Positions 4,230-5,301 of a DNA stretch of 5,301 nt are shown in pieces. Positions within the stretch are counted from its first letter, which is position 1. Each line of letters opens with the position of its first letter. Both the position numbers and the translations under genes were made by a program. The stretch lies in contig JAIRXY010000214.1 in the NCBI GenBank assembly GCA_031268055.1, positions 1 to 5,301 on the forward strand, in the 5' to 3' direction. This DNA comes from Prevotellaceae bacterium (lineage in GTDB: Bacteria; Bacteroidota; Bacteroidia; Bacteroidales; UBA932). Under the pieces are notes generated by a model. That model was given only the letters and a program-made list of their open reading frames with translations, made no database searches and was not told where the DNA came from.

Positions 4230-5228
4230 CTATTCCGATTTTTGCTTCAAAAATTCTACTGCTTTGCGGATTGCTTTCAGGCGGGGCTTATACCATGCCC
4301 TATAAAAAGCTTCGTCTGAGGGGTAATCTTTTCTATCCACTTCCCAGTAGCTGTAGTCGCCGTACTCGCCGTACTCGCCAAAGTCAATACCGTTTGCCTC
4401 CTGTATTTTTGACATCACCGTGTAGCATACCGCCTCCGGCGCTTCTAAGCGGAACTTCAGCGCGCAGTCAAGCGACTCACGCTGATGCGCCGCTCTGCAT
4501 TGCAGCATGGTTGACAGCAGCTTTCGCAAAATCCGGCAGTAGCTCACGCCCTTAAAGCAGCCGTATGACCCGTAGCTTCCGCCGCTCCAACACAGCACGG
4601 GAAAGTCAATGTATTCATACCGCCGGACTTCTTCGGGCGGGGTTACGAGGTTTCCCTCAAAATCAGCGTCGTTGATGTGAACGTAAAATTCCTCCCCGTT
4701 TACTTCGACCTCCACATAATCATTGGCGCTTCCAAATTCGCTCTCTACCATTTGCAGCAATAATTCGTAGTCGAAGTCGTCCGAATTTACGTCGTGCGAG
4801 CTGTCTATGCGCAGAACGTAGTAGCGGGGTCTCGTGTCTATCGGAGTGAGCCAAGCAATTTGCAAGCCATCGCCGTCAACTTCAGAGATTAGCTGGGGCT
4901 TCACTGCGCAATCGCTGCCCCAAAAGCTTATCTTCTGCTCGCGCGTTTCGTACTCAATGAACTTTTGAATGTCTTTTTCGGCGCTGGACGATTTCTCTCC
5001 GGCGGCTGGGTCTTCAAGCATTCGCTTGTTTACTTCGACCAATTCTTCCATATCGCTTACCCCTGACATGGCGGCGAGTAATTTTTTGCCGTCCTCTGTC
5101 GTTGGCCTCAAGATTGGGTCGGGCGAGGACTTCGGCCAATTCACAAAGTCTACTACCTCGCACGCTCCGAACTGCTTGTGATGTACAACATCACCCTTTT
5201 TTAAGCCCCATTCTCCATTTGTTTTCAT
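4230..5228 (-). CDS. Protein of unknown function (332 aa)
   Basis: I do not recognise this protein as a whole. Residues 8-28 (GLKKGDVVHHKQFGACEVVDF) resemble the small SH3/Tudor-like barrel at the start of CarD/TRCF-type proteins (G-D-x-V-x-H-x-x-x-G-x-x-x-V), which hints at binding RNA polymerase or another protein but is only a pattern match. Residues 40-100 are acidic and probably helical. Residues 100-205 are strand-rich and strongly acidic (for example SSHDVNSDDFDYELLLQMVE). Two tyrosine/glycine stretches occur: GGSYGSYGCF (216-225) and GEYGEYGDYSYW (284-295), the latter encoded by 9-bp repeats. The C-terminus (302-332) is a basic helix. There is no signal peptide or membrane segment. 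The gene follows the upstream partial gene by 7 bp and is visibly less GC-rich than its neighbours, which may reflect separate acquisition. Confidence 0.8.
   Translation of the reverse strand: MKTNGEWGLKKGDVVHHKQFGACEVVDFVNWPKSSPDPILRPTTEDGKKLLAAMSGVSDMEELVEVNKRMLEDPAAGEKSSSAEKDIQKFIEYETREQKISFWGSDCAVKPQLISEVDGDGLQIAWLTPIDTRPRYYVLRIDSSHDVNSDDFDYELLLQMVESEFGSANDYVEVEVNGEEFYVHINDADFEGNLVTPPEEVRRYEYIDFPVLCWSGGSYGSYGCFKGVSYCRILRKLLSTMLQCRAAHQRESLDCALKFRLEAPEAVCYTVMSKIQEANGIDFGEYGEYGDYSYWEVDRKDYPSDEAFYRAWYKPRLKAIRKAVEFLKQKSE
4353..4379. repeat. 9-bp tandem repeat inside the 332-aa gene
   Basis: Units GTAGTCGCC (4353-4361), GTACTCGCC (4362-4370) and GTACTCGCC (4371-4379) encode the EYG-EYG-DY peptide of the 332-aa protein. 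The repeat is in codon phase, so a repeated peptide explains it. Confidence 0.8.
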
Positions 5229-5235
5229 ATCGTAT

Positions 5236-5301
5236 TTATTTAGTAAGTTTGAAATTAATTAGCTTGAAATCGTAGACCCACACAAAGGGGTTGCTTTCCC
5301 A
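5236..5301 (-). CDS. C-terminal end of an unidentified gene (runs off the window)
   Basis: An open frame enters from the right edge and reads WESNPFVWVYDFKLIN, then FKLTK and a TAA stop at 5236-5238. The alternating hydrophobic and aromatic residues (FVWVYDFKLI) look like the last beta strand of a folded domain and not like random sequence. The stop lies only 7 bp before the ATG of the 332-aa gene, as expected for adjacent genes of one operon. With 21 codons no family can be assigned. Closing strands of this kind occur in ASCH-type domains, but that is a guess. Confidence 0.5.
   Translation of the reverse strand, partial: WESNPFVWVYDFKLINFKLTK

Overview
The window looks like part of a temperate phage or prophage of a Bacteroidota host. 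It ends at the DNA-packaging (terminase) genes. The host assignment rests on a promoter with the Bacteroidota-type -7 box (TAnnTTTG) and a TTG -33 element, on weak Shine-Dalgarno sequences, and on protein families that I recall from Bacteroides and Parabacteroides phages (from memory, not a search). The DNA is fairly GC-rich. All twelve supported genes lie on the minus strand, so the window is read from right (5301) to left (1).

Right-hand module (5301 to about 2950): the last 21 codons of an unidentified gene, a 332-aa protein of unknown function, a 139-aa protein built around a DnaA domain-IV-like DNA-binding fold, a 57-aa two-CxxC protein resembling the Mu Com zinc finger, and a 130-aa protein of unknown function. 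An AT-rich spacer with a tandem 11-bp repeat separates the DnaA-like gene from the Com-like gene. A good promoter candidate lies in front of the 130-aa gene, and an intrinsic terminator follows that gene.

Left-hand module (2926 to 1): a tightly packed run in which neighbours abut or overlap. It holds a 57-aa basic protein, a PAPS-reductase-like PP-loop protein, a ParB-like protein, a small HExxH zinc-peptidase-like protein, a second small DnaA domain-IV-like/HTH protein, the terminase small subunit, and the first 51 codons of the terminase large subunit. The PAPS-reductase-like and ParB-like genes overlap by 83 bp across a 12-bp tandem repeat that encodes charged tails in both frames. The pair resembles the IbrA/IbrB pair of enterobacterial prophages.

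Reading of the whole (inference): the packaging genes are preceded by a block of DNA-binding and regulatory genes. A Com-like regulator together with a PAPS-reductase-like/ParB-like pair raises the possibility of phage DNA modification or regulation of host genes, but no Mom or methyltransferase gene is visible here. No tRNA, rRNA, CRISPR array or insertion sequence was seen, and no gene-free stretch exceeds 300 bases.
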